Positions 31,913 to 42,042 of a stretch of 64,000 nucleotides of DNA are shown here, in pieces. Under the pieces are notes generated by a model, which worked only from the letters and a program-made list of their open reading frames with translations, did not search any database and was not told the origin of the DNA. The translations under genes and the position numbers were made by a program. The DNA lies in contig BLSF01000025.1 in assembly GCA_012862575.1 (NCBI GenBank), positions 492,196 to 556,195 on the forward strand, in the 5' to 3' direction. This stretch comes from Parietichytrium sp. I65-24A. Taxonomy: Eukaryota; Sar; Bigyra; Thraustochytrida; Thraustochytriidae. How positions within the stretch are numbered: position 1 is the stretch's first letter; each line of letters begins with the position of its first letter.

Positions 31913-32514
31913 ATGAACTCATTCGTCGGAAGAAGAATGAATGTCTTTCGAACATCATGTCGGAAGGCTTTGGTTGGTTATTCATCAGGAAAGTGCGTCA
32001 ATGAAATTGGCCACGATCAATCGGGCACCACAGCTGGCGCAGGATTGGGAATCGGCCCTCCGTCATCAGCCCCTGTCGTCAACCATTCTCTCGGCCAAAA
32101 GCCAAAAACCAAAATTCTAAAATCAAAAGCAAAAGCAAATTGTCGTTCTGCCAAGGTAGATTGGCTGTTGGGCGCTGTTGATGCCATCCATGCACGCACA
32201 TTACGCACACTGTGACTTCTTCTAGCACAACAGGACTCAGGCCTTGGCGCTGCATTTAGCCCCGAGACATGGGCGACACAGCGAGCCTCGGATAGCCCCG
32301 TGGGCCCCCACGGTGTTTCGCATGACAATCGTAGTGAAACTGTCCAAATCATTCCAACGCCTGACACATCTGAATCCAGCAAAATCGTCGAGCACCGGTA
32401 TTGCTCAGGGTAAGTGCTCCTCTACAACAGGTTCTGACTGCGGTGCTCGCCGCCAGCACCGTGCCGATGCTACTCGCCTCAGTGTCAGACGTTGCTGAAC
32501 CGACGGGGTTTTGA
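31913..32514 (+). CDS. Possible three-exon small protein (158 aa), unknown function
   Basis: Proposed exons are 31913-32155 (ATG start), 32234-32409 and 32457-32514. Intron 1 (78 nt) uses CCAAG|GTAGAT and ends TTCTTCTAGCACAACAG; intron 2 (47 nt) uses AGG|GTAAGT and ends CGCCGCCAG. Both joins keep one frame, and exon 2 reads smoothly as SPETWATQRASDSPVGPHGV up to the GTAAGT donor, where the unspliced frame stops at once. The N-terminus is basic and Ser/Arg/Phe-containing (MNSFVGRRMNVFRTSCRKAL), possibly an organelle presequence. No known domain. Competing frames are open here, so the model is tentative. Confidence 0.38.
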
Positions 32515-33805
32515 ATCTTTGAGTCGACCGTGGTTGACAAACTCGCGACCAATGAATTCCGTAATGCTTAACGCAATGCGAGCGAGGAACTTGGCCCAGA
32601 TTTGACCCACTGAGAAACGTGTCCAACGTTCCTTCCACCAGGCCAAATGAAAAGCGGCTGGTGCATTACCCACTGCCAAGCTTCGACATTTGCACTGAAG
32701 GATGTGCGGGTAAACAGCTCCACCACGTCACCTGTCGTTCACAAAGAAGCTGAGCTGGCAACTCGGACCGCAACGTGGCGGACACTGATGGCGATTGGAT
32801 TAGCTTTAAAGTCCCACTCTTACTCTCACTGGCACTGGCACTGCCATTGAGTGCCGGTAGAGATAGAGAGTACCGGCTACTTTTCCTTTCTTCTGGAGGG
32901 TACCCGTATTTCCCCGTGTTGGTGTAATCCAACTTGACTCTGATGCGATAAATTATTTTTTGAGCAGGACTTTCCCAGTGCCAAAGCTCGCATCAAGGTT
33001 CCTTCCTGTAAATGAGTAGAAATCAGAAATCAGAAATCAGAAATTAGAGGTATCTGGCGCGGTATAGAATTGATCAGTTGGGACAGAATACTAAGTTTGA
33101 ACAGTATTCCCTTGTGGTCATGGAATACGGAGCTCCCATCAACAGCACCAACCAGTACATTTTACCGTCACAGGAAGAAAGAAAGAAAGTTGAAGAGTGG
33201 AGTTGCCGATGACCACTGATTTTTCCCAAGTTAAAACCATCAATCAAGAATTTCATTGACGTAACTTCCTGTCTGGATGGATGGATGCTGCCCTTATTGT
33301 GTGGGGATACTGGGAAGTAGTGGGCGAATGGAGGGTATGGAGGGTACCGGTACCTGGAATGCCTAGGTTTGGCAACTGGGGACATGTAAAGAGAAAAACA
33401 AGTGCGAACTGCAAGTTCGACCCACCCCTCCCTCCTCTCTCTCGGGCCCCACTTGCACTGCCTTGCAATACTCTCCCACAAGAAGTGTTATTGAAAGACC
33501 TTTACCGCAATTGAAAGACGTCTACCAGTCGAACTACTGCTTCCTTCAAGAGTTGATCTTTAGCTTTCCTCGCAAATCAATTTGAGTCTGCGGTTGCTTC
33601 CCTGCCATGTTCCAGAATCATGCAAAGCAATGTGAATATATACTTCACGTCGGACTTCTCTGGGTCTAGCTGCCTAGCTAGCTCCTGCCATTTGGCCCGA
33701 AGATGAAATCTGTTCTAACAGTAAATTCCGCATTCTAATTTCACCTGGCTGGAGGTAACCTCAACGCAGTCAGCAGGCAGACCCCAAACTGCGACGAAAG
33801 AAAAT
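32515..33805. other. 1.3-kb intergenic region
   Basis: No supportable gene. Small repeats occur, such as ATCAGAA units at about 33023-33042 and AGAAAGAAAG at about 33177. Open frames start at non-ATG codons or lack protein-like composition. Confidence 0.4.
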
Positions 33806-34678
33806 ATGCCTCACCGCAGCTCGCCAGACTCGGCGGATGAGGACTTCTTCCAAGTCGCCACGGAACTTGTGTCGAGGCCTGAGCTCATCGGCCAGGGAAC
33901 GTTTGCCAGGATATATCAAGGTTGGAACAAAGAGAACGAGAAAGTTGTATTGAAGATAGGAAAGAGAACGAGAGGGGAAAACGCTGTAACCAATGAAGCC
34001 CGTATTCTGAAGGTACTCCAAGGCTCGGCCTTTGTTATTCAGATGCGCGCGAGGATCATCGGGCTCCCAGTTATCGAGCTTGAGCATTGTGGGCAAGGCG
34101 ATCTCTTTGCGTATCTCGAGAAAAACGACTTGAGCTTTGCCAGCGCACAACTGTGCTTGGCGGAGGTTGCGGTCGCGCTTCATCATGTTCACCAAATGGG
34201 ATTCGTGCACGAAGACTTGAAGCCTGAAAACATTGGCATCACTAGCTCGGGACACATCCGATTGCTGGACTTTGGGAGCGCTGAACATGTAGAAAATTGT
34301 AGATCAAATAACGCGGGAACCGTCTATTACGCATCACCTGAAAAACTAAAACGGGTGGACCGTGGCTTTGAGGCGGACTGGTGGTCTTTCGGAGTGCTAG
34401 TTTTTGAGCTCTTCTTTGGGGAGCTGCCGTGGTATGACGACTGCAAGCTCGAAACCGCAAAACAGATTTGTACTGAGCCGATCGAGTCTAGAATCCCACA
34501 CGACATTCCATGGTCGTCACCAGAGCTGCAAGCTTCAATTCAGCTTCTGCAACAAAGTCCGTCACAGCGAGCTGGTTTCCTCGGGGGCTTCGAGGAAATT
34601 ATGAGCTTGCCTCTGTTTGCAGACCTAGACCTAGACAGCGTGCTCTTGGGAGAGTGTCCGCCGTTTCTTGGCATTTAG
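33806..34678 (+). CDS. Serine/threonine protein kinase with HED in place of HRD
   Basis: A 290-aa intronless frame is almost entirely a kinase domain. The glycine loop is IGQGTFARIY (~28-37), the ATP-site Lys is in VVLK (50) and the helix-C Glu in NEARIL (64). The catalytic loop is VHEDLKPEN (134-142), the DFG is at 155-157, the activation segment contains GTVYYASPEK (171-180), and DWWSFGVLVFEL follows. The catalytic Asp, the loop Lys and Asn, and DFG are all kept, so activity is expected, but the Arg of HRD is Glu (non-RD). In known non-RD kinases this usually removes the need for activation-loop phosphorylation. The pattern around LKPENIGI and DWWSFG is AGC/CAMK-like. There are no extra domains; substrate unknown. 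Confidence 0.88.
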   Translation: MPHRSSPDSADEDFFQVATELVSRPELIGQGTFARIYQGWNKENEKVVLKIGKRTRGENAVTNEARILKVLQGSAFVIQMRARIIGLPVIELEHCGQGDLFAYLEKNDLSFASAQLCLAEVAVALHHVHQMGFVHEDLKPENIGITSSGHIRLLDFGSAEHVENCRSNNAGTVYYASPEKLKRVDRGFEADWWSFGVLVFELFFGELPWYDDCKLETAKQICTEPIESRIPHDIPWSSPELQASIQLLQQSPSQRAGFLGGFEEIMSLPLFADLDLDSVLLGECPPFLGI

Positions 34679-34980
34679 ATAGAAAAGTTAGTTAGAACCT
34701 GGGCGAGGCCTTCAAGTGTGGCTCGTCACTGTTGTTATATTGTTAGACCAGACAGTTTTTTATTTACCCCAGTATAGTAATAATAGTAACTTCAACGTCA
34801 CGGTACGTGGTACACGAACAAACAAATTAAAGAGAAACATGCTTCTCCGAATTGGCGCATTCTCCCTCTCGAGTTTTCTTCCAGTGACCTCCTGATAAAG
34901 ACTGTGAGAAACTTTCTCCTTCGCCTTCTCCTTCGTTTACCTGCGTTGATCTGAGCACTCTGTCGATTCAAAATTGTGTT
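34679..34980. other. Convergent 3' intergenic region
   Basis: About 300 bp between the kinase (+) and the symporter (-), AT-rich, with no frame of note. Confidence 0.4.
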
Positions 34981-36636
34981 TCAAGCGCGCGACAAAGCTT
35001 CAGCGTTACCTGGCTCCTGGGCGTCGCCAGAGTCTTGTTTGTATACGCGCCTTGAAGGGTTGGCAGAATTGCCTTTACCAGCAATGGAGTGGACACCAAG
35101 GCCAACAAAGTACATGAAGAAGCATGCCAGGCTGCCGTACAGGTTATACCCGAGCAGCTTGGCGTACTTTCCAACTCCAATATGAAGAGCGGAAGTGGGA
35201 GCAATTTCCATCGCAATGCCGAAGGCCACCCCAGTCCAGAACGAAAGATGGAAGGCGATTGGAAGGCATTTTGGCATTCGCTTTGAGCGGGTCCCCACAA
35301 ACAGGCCGCCAATGACAGGAGGGCCTAAACCCATGACGACGGTACCTGAAATTGTAGTTGCTGAGAGGACACTCTGGCTTCCCAGGAGAGGCAGAATTCC
35401 AATGATTGCCATCAGAATGATTGCGAGTCGCCCTCTCCGCAGGTCTGCGGCAGTCGATCGTATGGCATCGCCCAGGCTCCGCCTTCGAAGAATTTGATTT
35501 ACCTCGAGGCCCCAAGCCTTCGAAGTGGAAGAGAACGTGGAGTCCAGAGTCGACAACGAGGACGTGATCATGATCAGTGAGATGAAAATGTAAGCCACCG
35601 GACCCAAATTTTGAGCGACAGCAACCGGCACTCCGCCAACGCCTTGGCTTGCTCCGTAGATGCCCAGGAAAGAGAAGCCAAAGATGAAAAGTGCGCCCAG
35701 GCACCCAGCGCAAATGAAGGAGCCGAGCATGACACGTCTGTTTGCCAGAAAACCTCTGTCGGTCAGCACTGGGTCAAAGAATGGGTACGACAAGAGCCCT
35801 TGCAGCAGTCCGACAATCAGGAGATCAAAGCCGCCCTCCAGGCTCCAGAAATTTCTCTCGGGCATTGGGTTGTAAGAGATGAGCCGAACGGTGGAGTTGA
35901 CCCGAACAAGGCTCACTACATACACGAGAAATACGATCGCCATCACTGCCTGCGCAACATCCGAGTAGATAGAAGCCCGCAGCCCCCCCAGAAACACATA
36001 AAAAACCGGGATTGCCACCCCAGCAACAACTGCAAGCCACCACTGAGGGCTCTTGCTCTCGCCATAGAAATCGGCAACAACTACCGCGTTTGACCAGACC
36101 TCATTGAAGAGTCTGTACGAGATAGCCAGTAAGAAAGTCAGGGAGCTGCTCATCCCGTACTTTTCATGGATGCATTCTGACAGCGACTGGAATTGCTGGC
36201 CGCGAAGCCCATAGATCACCAGTCCGGCGCTGAGGAAAGACGTATAGTAGGAGGCGTAAGCAGCGCCGCCGACCCATCCGAACGCTGCTCCAAGAGTCGA
36301 GGCATTGTACACGCTCTTTGCGAAGATCCAAGAAATGAATGCGCTGAGCGTGAGACTTCCGAACGCCCGATTCGTATCAGCAGCAGACTGCGCAGGAGCA
36401 TCCACCAGGACCGACCCTCCTTCGAAGAAATCCTTCACCGTGGTCGCGTACCTCGCCGTTCCGCCGAACATCAGCAAGTATAAGAGCATCCACTGCCATT
36501 GAAGCACAGAGTCCTGCACCGAATTCTCGTCTGCGAAGACGCCCACAACCACCACTTGGAGCACCACGAATACCCATGCTACTGCCAGCGACAGACTGGT
36601 CCTCGAGTCTGCCCATGTCTTCCCTGCGGCCTGCAT
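34981..36636 (-). CDS. Sodium:solute symporter (SSS/SLC5-type) family transporter
   Basis: 551 aa from the ATG at 36636 (the frame is open further upstream, but only from a TTG). There are about 13-14 hydrophobic helices, starting LSLAVAWVFVVLQVVVVGVF and ending GYNLYGSLACFFMYFVGLGV. Family features are WIFAKSVYNASTLGAAFG (a substrate/Na-site helix), an FYVFLGGLRASIYSDVAQ segment matching the GGLxAVxxTDxxQ signature around helix 5, and MITSSLSTLDSTFSSTSKAW matching the Na2-site Ser/Thr pair of helix 8. These point to Na- or H-coupled uptake across the plasma membrane. The overall look is closest to the urea/proline-type eukaryotic branch (DUR3-like), but the substrate cannot be assigned. Confidence 0.85.
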   Translation of the reverse strand: MQAAGKTWADSRTSLSLAVAWVFVVLQVVVVGVFADENSVQDSVLQWQWMLLYLLMFGGTARYATTVKDFFEGGSVLVDAPAQSAADTNRAFGSLTLSAFISWIFAKSVYNASTLGAAFGWVGGAAYASYYTSFLSAGLVIYGLRGQQFQSLSECIHEKYGMSSSLTFLLAISYRLFNEVWSNAVVVADFYGESKSPQWWLAVVAGVAIPVFYVFLGGLRASIYSDVAQAVMAIVFLVYVVSLVRVNSTVRLISYNPMPERNFWSLEGGFDLLIVGLLQGLLSYPFFDPVLTDRGFLANRRVMLGSFICAGCLGALFIFGFSFLGIYGASQGVGGVPVAVAQNLGPVAYIFISLIMITSSLSTLDSTFSSTSKAWGLEVNQILRRRSLGDAIRSTAADLRRGRLAIILMAIIGILPLLGSQSVLSATTISGTVVMGLGPPVIGGLFVGTRSKRMPKCLPIAFHLSFWTGVAFGIAMEIAPTSALHIGVGKYAKLLGYNLYGSLACFFMYFVGLGVHSIAGKGNSANPSRRVYKQDSGDAQEPGNAEALSRA

Positions 36637-37266
36637 CTCGCTCGCCCTTTCTCGCGTATGCCGGTTCAAAAGCTCAACTCTCTCCCGCGGGCAAACCAAC
36701 TAAACCAACGCTCGCGCTTGCTGGCCTCGCAGAAGGGTTCGGATACTAGTGTGGCTTGACTGACTGTGAGTACAGGTACCCTTGATTGATCACAGCATGT
36801 GGGCTTCTTCTTTGATCGCACAAGATACACACACTATCCCAGTCCCAGTATCCCATCTATCCCATCCCAATTCACCGGTATCGTGCTAGGGCCCCAGTTA
36901 TCTACTCTCTACACGAGGGTCACCAGTGTCAAGAGGGCTTGTTGTTCTTCTTTGATCCCTTGGAGGTCTTCGTGGTGCAACAATGGTTTGTTTTCAAGTT
37001 ACAGTTAGTTTGTTTCTTGTTCTTCTTTGATCCCTTGGAGATCTTCGGGGTGCAATGGCTTGTCTATTTTTTCTCACACTCTCGTGTTTAACCCTGCCGC
37101 CAAGCTAAGCGAAGCTTGTTTGGCTAGGCGAAGCTTGTTTGGCGTGTGTTTTGACATGTTTTGACTGCGAGTCCGTGCTACGAAAGATGTAGTGTCGGCC
37201 TGTGATGCTGCTCAATGTTGTTGGTACCGTACAGATGTTGAGACTACTCCGAAAGAAACTTAGAGA
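36637..37266. other. Divergent promoter region
   Basis: This stretch lies between the symporter start (-) and a possible small gene (+). A 30-bp sequence, beginning TTCTTCTTTGATCCCTTGGA, occurs twice with small changes (36945-36980 and 37021-37055), and an AGCTTGTTTGGC unit is repeated at about 37110-37142. No gene seen. Confidence 0.5.
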
Positions 37267-37876
37267 ATGGCGTTTGCGTCCGTATCGCAACGGAAGAGTC
37301 TTTCGTGGATTACGACCGCGCTCCTCACAAGAGCAGCCCACACAAAAGTATGTTTAATTGCGCGCAGGCAACTCCGCCTCCGAAAGTCCTGCGATCCCGG
37401 ATCCCGTCCCGCGGCGTTCATGGCTTTTCAACAAGCCTCAACGGATGTATGTGCACTGACTTGCACAGGAGCTGCAAGAAAGGAAAGTCCAGAGCGAGCT
37501 CAACTTCCTGAGCGTCCAACGACATCCAGGGAGTGTAGGCAACGGAGAATCCGCTTGCTCTTGCTCGATTCAAAGCCCATTGTCAACACGGAAAACAGAT
37601 TCGAAAAGGTCAAAAAGCCAAAAGCTTTCAAGATATTTGAAGGCACTCTCAAGACTCGAGGTTGCCGACCATTTGGTCTTCGGAATGAGATTCTCAAAAC
37701 TGGCCTCTTCTGCGAAGAGGAAGAAAGGACGAGACTTTGAGGCAGTAGCAGACCATAAGATTGGTAAGGTCGGCTATTTGAGCTCTACGACTGGCGCCAC
37801 CGGCGCGACAATGTTGCAACGGATAGATTTTACGCTCTCAGCCAGTGCAGAAGACTGGAGTTGGCATACGATTTGA
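37267..37876 (+). CDS. Possible two-exon protein (162 aa), unknown function
   Basis: Exon 1 is 37267-37347 from an ATG. The intron is 37348-37468 (121 nt; donor AAA|GTATGT, branch-like CACTGAC, acceptor TTGCACAG). Exon 2 is 37469-37876. The join is phase 0 and gives a continuous frame. Exon 1 (MAFASVSQRKSLSWITTALL and onward) resembles an organelle presequence. Exon 2 is basic, Ser/Lys-rich, with the stretch SKSQKLSRYLKALSRLEVAD. No domain recognised. The exon 2 frame is the more secure part; exon 1 may be different. Confidence 0.42.
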
Positions 37877-38813
37877 TTGTCACATGCTGTGAGCTGCATG
37901 GAGCAGGTTACTCAGCAATTACTCACAACAATCTCAGAAACGAGATTTAGACTTGCGGCAAGGAGACTGCACGCTGACGATCATGGTTGTACGCTGCTTG
38001 GGAATTCGATCAATGACCCAATCTCCACTTGAGGCTGCCTTTGTGCAAATGCATACGAACATTGCTCCTAAGTTAAGCATTCTTTCGACAACCCAGGCAT
38101 CTCTCAAGAAGTTGAATCGTGCGAGAGGTGTCGGCATACTATACGACCAATACGACCTGCCGATGGCTAAGCAATTCACAGTCTAGTATGAGGGTACAAA
38201 GCACGGAAACATTTCAGAGGTGTCAATTGAGTTGCTCTTGAAGTGAATTTGCAAATACGGGTATTGCCAACGGCTTCGAAGATCGACCTTTGCATTTTTT
38301 GCGCTCGTGCAGTGTAAGCTTTCATTGTGTAGCAACGCACACAAGGGATTCATCCTTTTCCCGTTCACCCAGGAAAGAACTTGACATGATTTCTCATTTC
38401 TCTGGGGCTTCATGCGGTTTACAGAGGGATTGAACTGCATTGGCAGATGTTCGTCCTTCTCAAGGAACAAATGGATCCCGAGCTATTGATTCTTGAATCG
38501 TACGTTCCTCATTATTTTCTGATTCTCGAAGAAAACACTTCCGGAACATACAACAGTTTTCATGTGGAAGCTGCTATCATTTCCTCTTGTCTCTGTGCTA
38601 TGGAATGCACTTAAGTGATATTGACTTGTGAGAATCTTTCCAACTTGGAGCTATTGAAACTTCACTGGCCGATTGGTGGCGGGAGATGGGAATGGCAAAG
38701 CATAACCCTTGAGAAGGCTGCAGGAGCAGTCGGATTATCAGCGCGTTTTTGATCTTCGAACAGCAAAACCCAAACCCGGAATCGGTGAGCGAAGGTTGTG
38801 AGGTAGACTTGAG
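37877..38813. other. Region with several weak open frames
   Basis: Short frames on both strands (+ 37953-38186; - 38470-38183) have some protein-like composition but lack ATG starts or supportable splice sites. It could hold remnants of a mobile element; nothing is called. Confidence 0.3.
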
Positions 38814-39833
38814 ATGGCTCTCCATGCAATATTTTCCCCGTGGAATGACATTGTCCCGTGCAATGCAGACTCGGAGTGCACTCTGGAAGGGATTCATGCA
38901 ACAACTACACTCTGCCAGAGGTTCGAGATTGGTAACCTGTCTGGTTCATTTTGCAGCTGCGCGAAACAACTGCACCTCAGCGGCCCTAATTGTTCAACTT
39001 CAGATCCAGACTATCTCTGGGACGGGTGTGTGCAGCTTTCATTTGGAGGAATAGAGATATTACTTTTCCTTTGGGCTTTAAGTGGGTGCACCCGTTCGCA
39101 CTTGTCGAAATTGGATACTGTGTTGGTCACCCACATCACGCTGTGCACGAGTATGGCGTTCATGGCAACAATGAGTCTCGGGCGCGGCCTCATTGTTATA
39201 GGGTTCATGTCCGATGCCGCGATCACAGCCAACCGGTTTGGTGCAGCGCTCTCGCTCAGCACATTCGCTACTGGTCTATTGGTCATGGTGCTCTCATGGC
39301 AAGGTGTGCTCAACGCGGGCATGAAGAAAGTGCGGAGACTTTTGAGCAAAAGAATGTATCGAGCGGTTAGTTTCCTTACGTTCATCAACGCTCTTGGCCT
39401 CGTTTTCCTCTTCTCTGTGGGAAATCCATACATGGCCCTCCAATTCGCGACGATCGAGATAGTCGTCATCATCGCATGGTACAACATCGTTGGGCGGCGC
39501 CTGGTTTTGTCTTTTACTGCAAGTGACTCCGAGCAGACTGGCAGCGGCGGAGGGAGAGTTTTGCAAGCCGTTACCAGGATCTCGAAGCTGATTGGCATTG
39601 TTACAGTACTGTCTCTGACTGGCATTCTCTCTTCAGTATTCAGCATCGTGTGCGACAAGACAGTTACCGCAAAGGAATACTCCAGTCCAGCGTTGAGCTT
39701 TCTCCCTGTGTACCTCATCCATCTATCTTATGCATCGGCAAGCACAGCGATCGTACGCTTCGTGTTCGCTGTTCGCAGATCTAAGACCCGGAGGTCCACT
39801 ACAGTTGAGCCTCCTCCAGCTGCTTCCCAGTGA
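38814..39833 (+). CDS. Seven-helix membrane protein with short Cys-rich ectodomain
   Basis: A 339-aa frame starts at an ATG. The N-terminal ~75 residues are extracellular-like, with six or more cysteines (C16, C22, C34, C47, C49, C60), including GSFCSCAKQLHLSGPNC, an EGF-like spacing. Seven hydrophobic segments follow, from LSFGGIEILLFLWAL (~75-90) to the final FLPVYLIHLSYASASTAIV. The tail is short and basic, then Pro-rich. The layout is that of a receptor, but I see no signature of a named GPCR class. It lacks a cleavable signal peptide. Function unknown; the N-terminal Cys module suggests a surface location. Confidence 0.7.
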   Translation: MALHAIFSPWNDIVPCNADSECTLEGIHATTTLCQRFEIGNLSGSFCSCAKQLHLSGPNCSTSDPDYLWDGCVQLSFGGIEILLFLWALSGCTRSHLSKLDTVLVTHITLCTSMAFMATMSLGRGLIVIGFMSDAAITANRFGAALSLSTFATGLLVMVLSWQGVLNAGMKKVRRLLSKRMYRAVSFLTFINALGLVFLFSVGNPYMALQFATIEIVVIIAWYNIVGRRLVLSFTASDSEQTGSGGGRVLQAVTRISKLIGIVTVLSLTGILSSVFSIVCDKTVTAKEYSSPALSFLPVYLIHLSYASASTAIVRFVFAVRRSKTRRSTTVEPPPAASQ

Positions 39834-40112
39834 GGATGGACAGTCAAATAGAAGGAAAGCATATTTTGAAAATCTTACCATCTTTTTGCACCATAGTTCA
39901 TGCCGCGAAGTTTCTGTGTACAAGGCTCATTGCTCTTTGCGGACATTTGCGAACGCTCGGTCCCATTCGCTGTCAATGGCTGCGCCTAACCTAATCTAAC
40001 CCAAACTGACTTCCTTGTCAGGGCGGCAGACCTAAGCCCACTCTTGCCAAAATGCCGTTCATATGTGTCCTCGACACCTGCGCCTGCGAAAGTTTGCTCG
40101 TGCGTGTGGACG
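39834..40112. other. Short intergenic region
   Basis: Contains CCTAACCTAATCTAACCC at 39985-40002, one of several CCTAACC-like words in the window. No gene. Confidence 0.4.
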
Positions 40113-40622
40113 ATGTCTGGTTATAAAACGGTTGGAGAATCACAACGTACAGGCGTGCCGTCACAGCACCGACACTCTCCATCACCAGCTAAAACTCCAG
40201 TCGTTGACACAGACTCAGACTCAGGCTCAGACTCAGACTCAGACTCAGACTCAGACTTAGACTCAGACTCAGACTCAGACTCAGACTCAGACTCAGACTC
40301 AGACTCAGACTCAGACTCAGACTCAGACTCAGACTCAGACTCAGACTCAGACTCAGACTCAGCGCTAGATTCCGTCAGTATCGCCCGCAGCAGTGTAACG
40401 CTTCAGCTTCTCCTTCTCCAGCGCTTTCCTGGAAGCCGTCCCGACCTGACAGCTGTTGCACCCACATTTTCCCTCCCACCTACTCCACTGAGAGCTCCAC
40501 ACTTTTCGCCGTCAAGTCAAGCTGACGACGACCCTCCTCTGTTAACAGAGTTCGTTAGCACACATGTTAGCACCCCCGTTTCCAGTGTACCGGTGGTTGC
40601 TCTTACGATTCACCGCACTTGA
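40113..40622 (+). CDS. Ser-Asp dipeptide-repeat protein (doubtful)
   Basis: The frame from an ATG at 40113 gives 169 aa: a short polar start ([15 protein letters not shown]), about 25 Ser-Asp dipeptides encoded by a hexanucleotide repeat, then a Ser/Pro-rich end. Because the repeat unit is 6 bp, the frame stays open through it by construction and is weak evidence for a gene. No signal peptide or known domain. It may be a real acidic linker protein or just an open frame across a microsatellite. Confidence 0.28.
   Translation: MSGYKTVGESQRTGVPSQHRHSPSPAKTPVVDTDSDSGSDSDSDSDSDLDSDSDSDSDSDSDSDSDSDSDSDSDSDSDSDSDSALDSVSIARSSVTLQLLLLQRFPGSRPDLTAVAPTFSLPPTPLRAPHFSPSSQADDDPPLLTEFVSTHVSTPVSSVPVVALTIHRT
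40210..40362. repeat. Hexanucleotide (ACTCAG)n tandem repeat
   Basis: About 25 near-perfect units of ACTCAG, with single-base variants (GGCTCAG, CTTAGA) in the first half, indicating replication slippage. Confidence 0.95.
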
Positions 40623-40743
40623 TTCTAGCGTTGGCTGCACATGGCACTGTGGCGCTGCAAGAAAAAAACTAAGGACAGAGGAAAAAGAGAGAGGACAGCG
40701 ACACCTCGGAGCGGCTCAATCAAATCAATCAGACCAACGCGTC

Positions 40744-41583
40744 ATGGTGATGGCTGAAGCAGCTGCTTTGCCCGCACTTTCAGCGGCAGTGCTGGTCCTC
40801 ACCGGCGCCGTCACGTTTTATACTGACTGGAAAGTGCAAAAGCACAAAGAGGAACAACTCGCTTCAACCAGTGGCAACGGAAAGGTGAGTGTGCCAGTGC
40901 GGTACCTCTCGCTTGTACTCGCTGACCCGCGCAGCAAGGCGACACGGGCTTTTGCCCTGGGTATGCTCGTCTTTAGCGGCCTGGCGATTGCAAACGGCAT
41001 ATTTCTATCTCAGCTGTTAAGCGAGCAAGCCGAAGTTTCAGACAAGAGTGGCGAGCTTGTATCGCTCGCAGGAAAAGCTCGTCTGTTTCCGATTTGCTTT
41101 TGCTTTTTCGGAAATGTGATGGGTCTGCCTGGCGCATATGCCTATCAGAGAGGCGCTATCCTTGGTCAAGTGGTCCATCTCACCGCAGCCGGAGGATTCA
41201 TTTTTTCCTCATTCCGGTTCGCACTCCTCCTCATTGAGGTCGCAAAGCTTGTGCCCGCAGAAGGTGACGAGGCAAGCATTGGGACTGTGCGTCTAGTTTT
41301 GTTCTGCACTGCACTCGGGCTGGTGATAGGGCAGATGGTGTTTGTCGTTCCTTGTGCAATGCTCCACTTGAGCAAACTTCTCAAGCATGTGGAGCTCTGC
41401 GAAAATGAATCACTTTCTGGACCTGAAAAACAGGGCCACCAGGATTTTCTTGATGCAAGGAAAGTCTGGAGTGCTCGCATGTGGGGCGCGGCATTAGGCT
41501 GCACGCAGATTGCTTCTGGGCTGTGCCTTGCTGTAATCCTCGCAACGGGGACAGTAGAGTTTTTGAACCAAGCAATGCATTGA
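40744..41583 (+). CDS. Multi-pass membrane protein, unknown function (279 aa)
   Basis: The ATG at 40744 (MVMAEAAALPALSAAVLVLT) starts directly with a membrane helix. An in-frame ATG at 40564 would add 60 polar, low-quality residues and is less likely. Five or six hydrophobic helices are visible: ~7-25, FALGMLVFSGLAIANGIFLS, the GNVMGLPGAYAY region, LTAAGGFIFSSFRFALLLIE, LVLFCTALGLVIGQMVFVVP and a last one near MWGAALGCTQIASGLCLAVI. The arrangement, with a large loop between helices 2 and 3, loosely recalls FRAG1/DRAM/Sfk1-type proteins, but no signature confirms it. Confidence 0.6.
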   Translation: MVMAEAAALPALSAAVLVLTGAVTFYTDWKVQKHKEEQLASTSGNGKVSVPVRYLSLVLADPRSKATRAFALGMLVFSGLAIANGIFLSQLLSEQAEVSDKSGELVSLAGKARLFPICFCFFGNVMGLPGAYAYQRGAILGQVVHLTAAGGFIFSSFRFALLLIEVAKLVPAEGDEASIGTVRLVLFCTALGLVIGQMVFVVPCAMLHLSKLLKHVELCENESLSGPEKQGHQDFLDARKVWSARMWGAALGCTQIASGLCLAVILATGTVEFLNQAMH

Positions 41584-42042
41584 TTGATCGGCTCATACTC
41601 AGATGCATCGTAAATCTTTGAAAACTTGAATGCCTCCAAGCTCGAGCGTTTCTTTTGACAGCACTCGCGGTATTTTCATCGCCGAGTTGACGAAAAAGGT
41701 CAGCACCTTGGTACACTTTCTCGAACTTGGTGACTGACGGATTTACTTCTTTTTTCAATGGTATAGTGTTCGAGGCAATGGCTTTGGCGAAGAAGGAGCA
41801 TCAGCGATCGATCTCGCGCTTGGAAAGAACACTGCGCTAACTAGTAGTTCCAAAAGCAATAGCAAAGGCTGCTATTCCGGATGCCAAAAAAACGAACTCG
41901 ATCGAATGCAGAGACGGAGCCAAGAGTTCAAACAAAAAATACGTCTGGGCTGTCAACAGAGCAGCATGCCTTCCAGACTTTATAATCGGCACAACGGCAG
42001 CTTTTGAGACGGATTTTCGTTCGTATCTCGAGAAACACAAAA
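41584..42042. other. Intergenic region before the duplicated block
   Basis: No supportable gene; frames are shadows of the membrane protein or start at non-ATG codons. Confidence 0.4.

Noticed and set aside
37934-38470. Minus- and plus-strand frames possibly from a transposon or small gene
   Set aside because: No ATG starts, no recognised motif and competing frames; evidence too weak.
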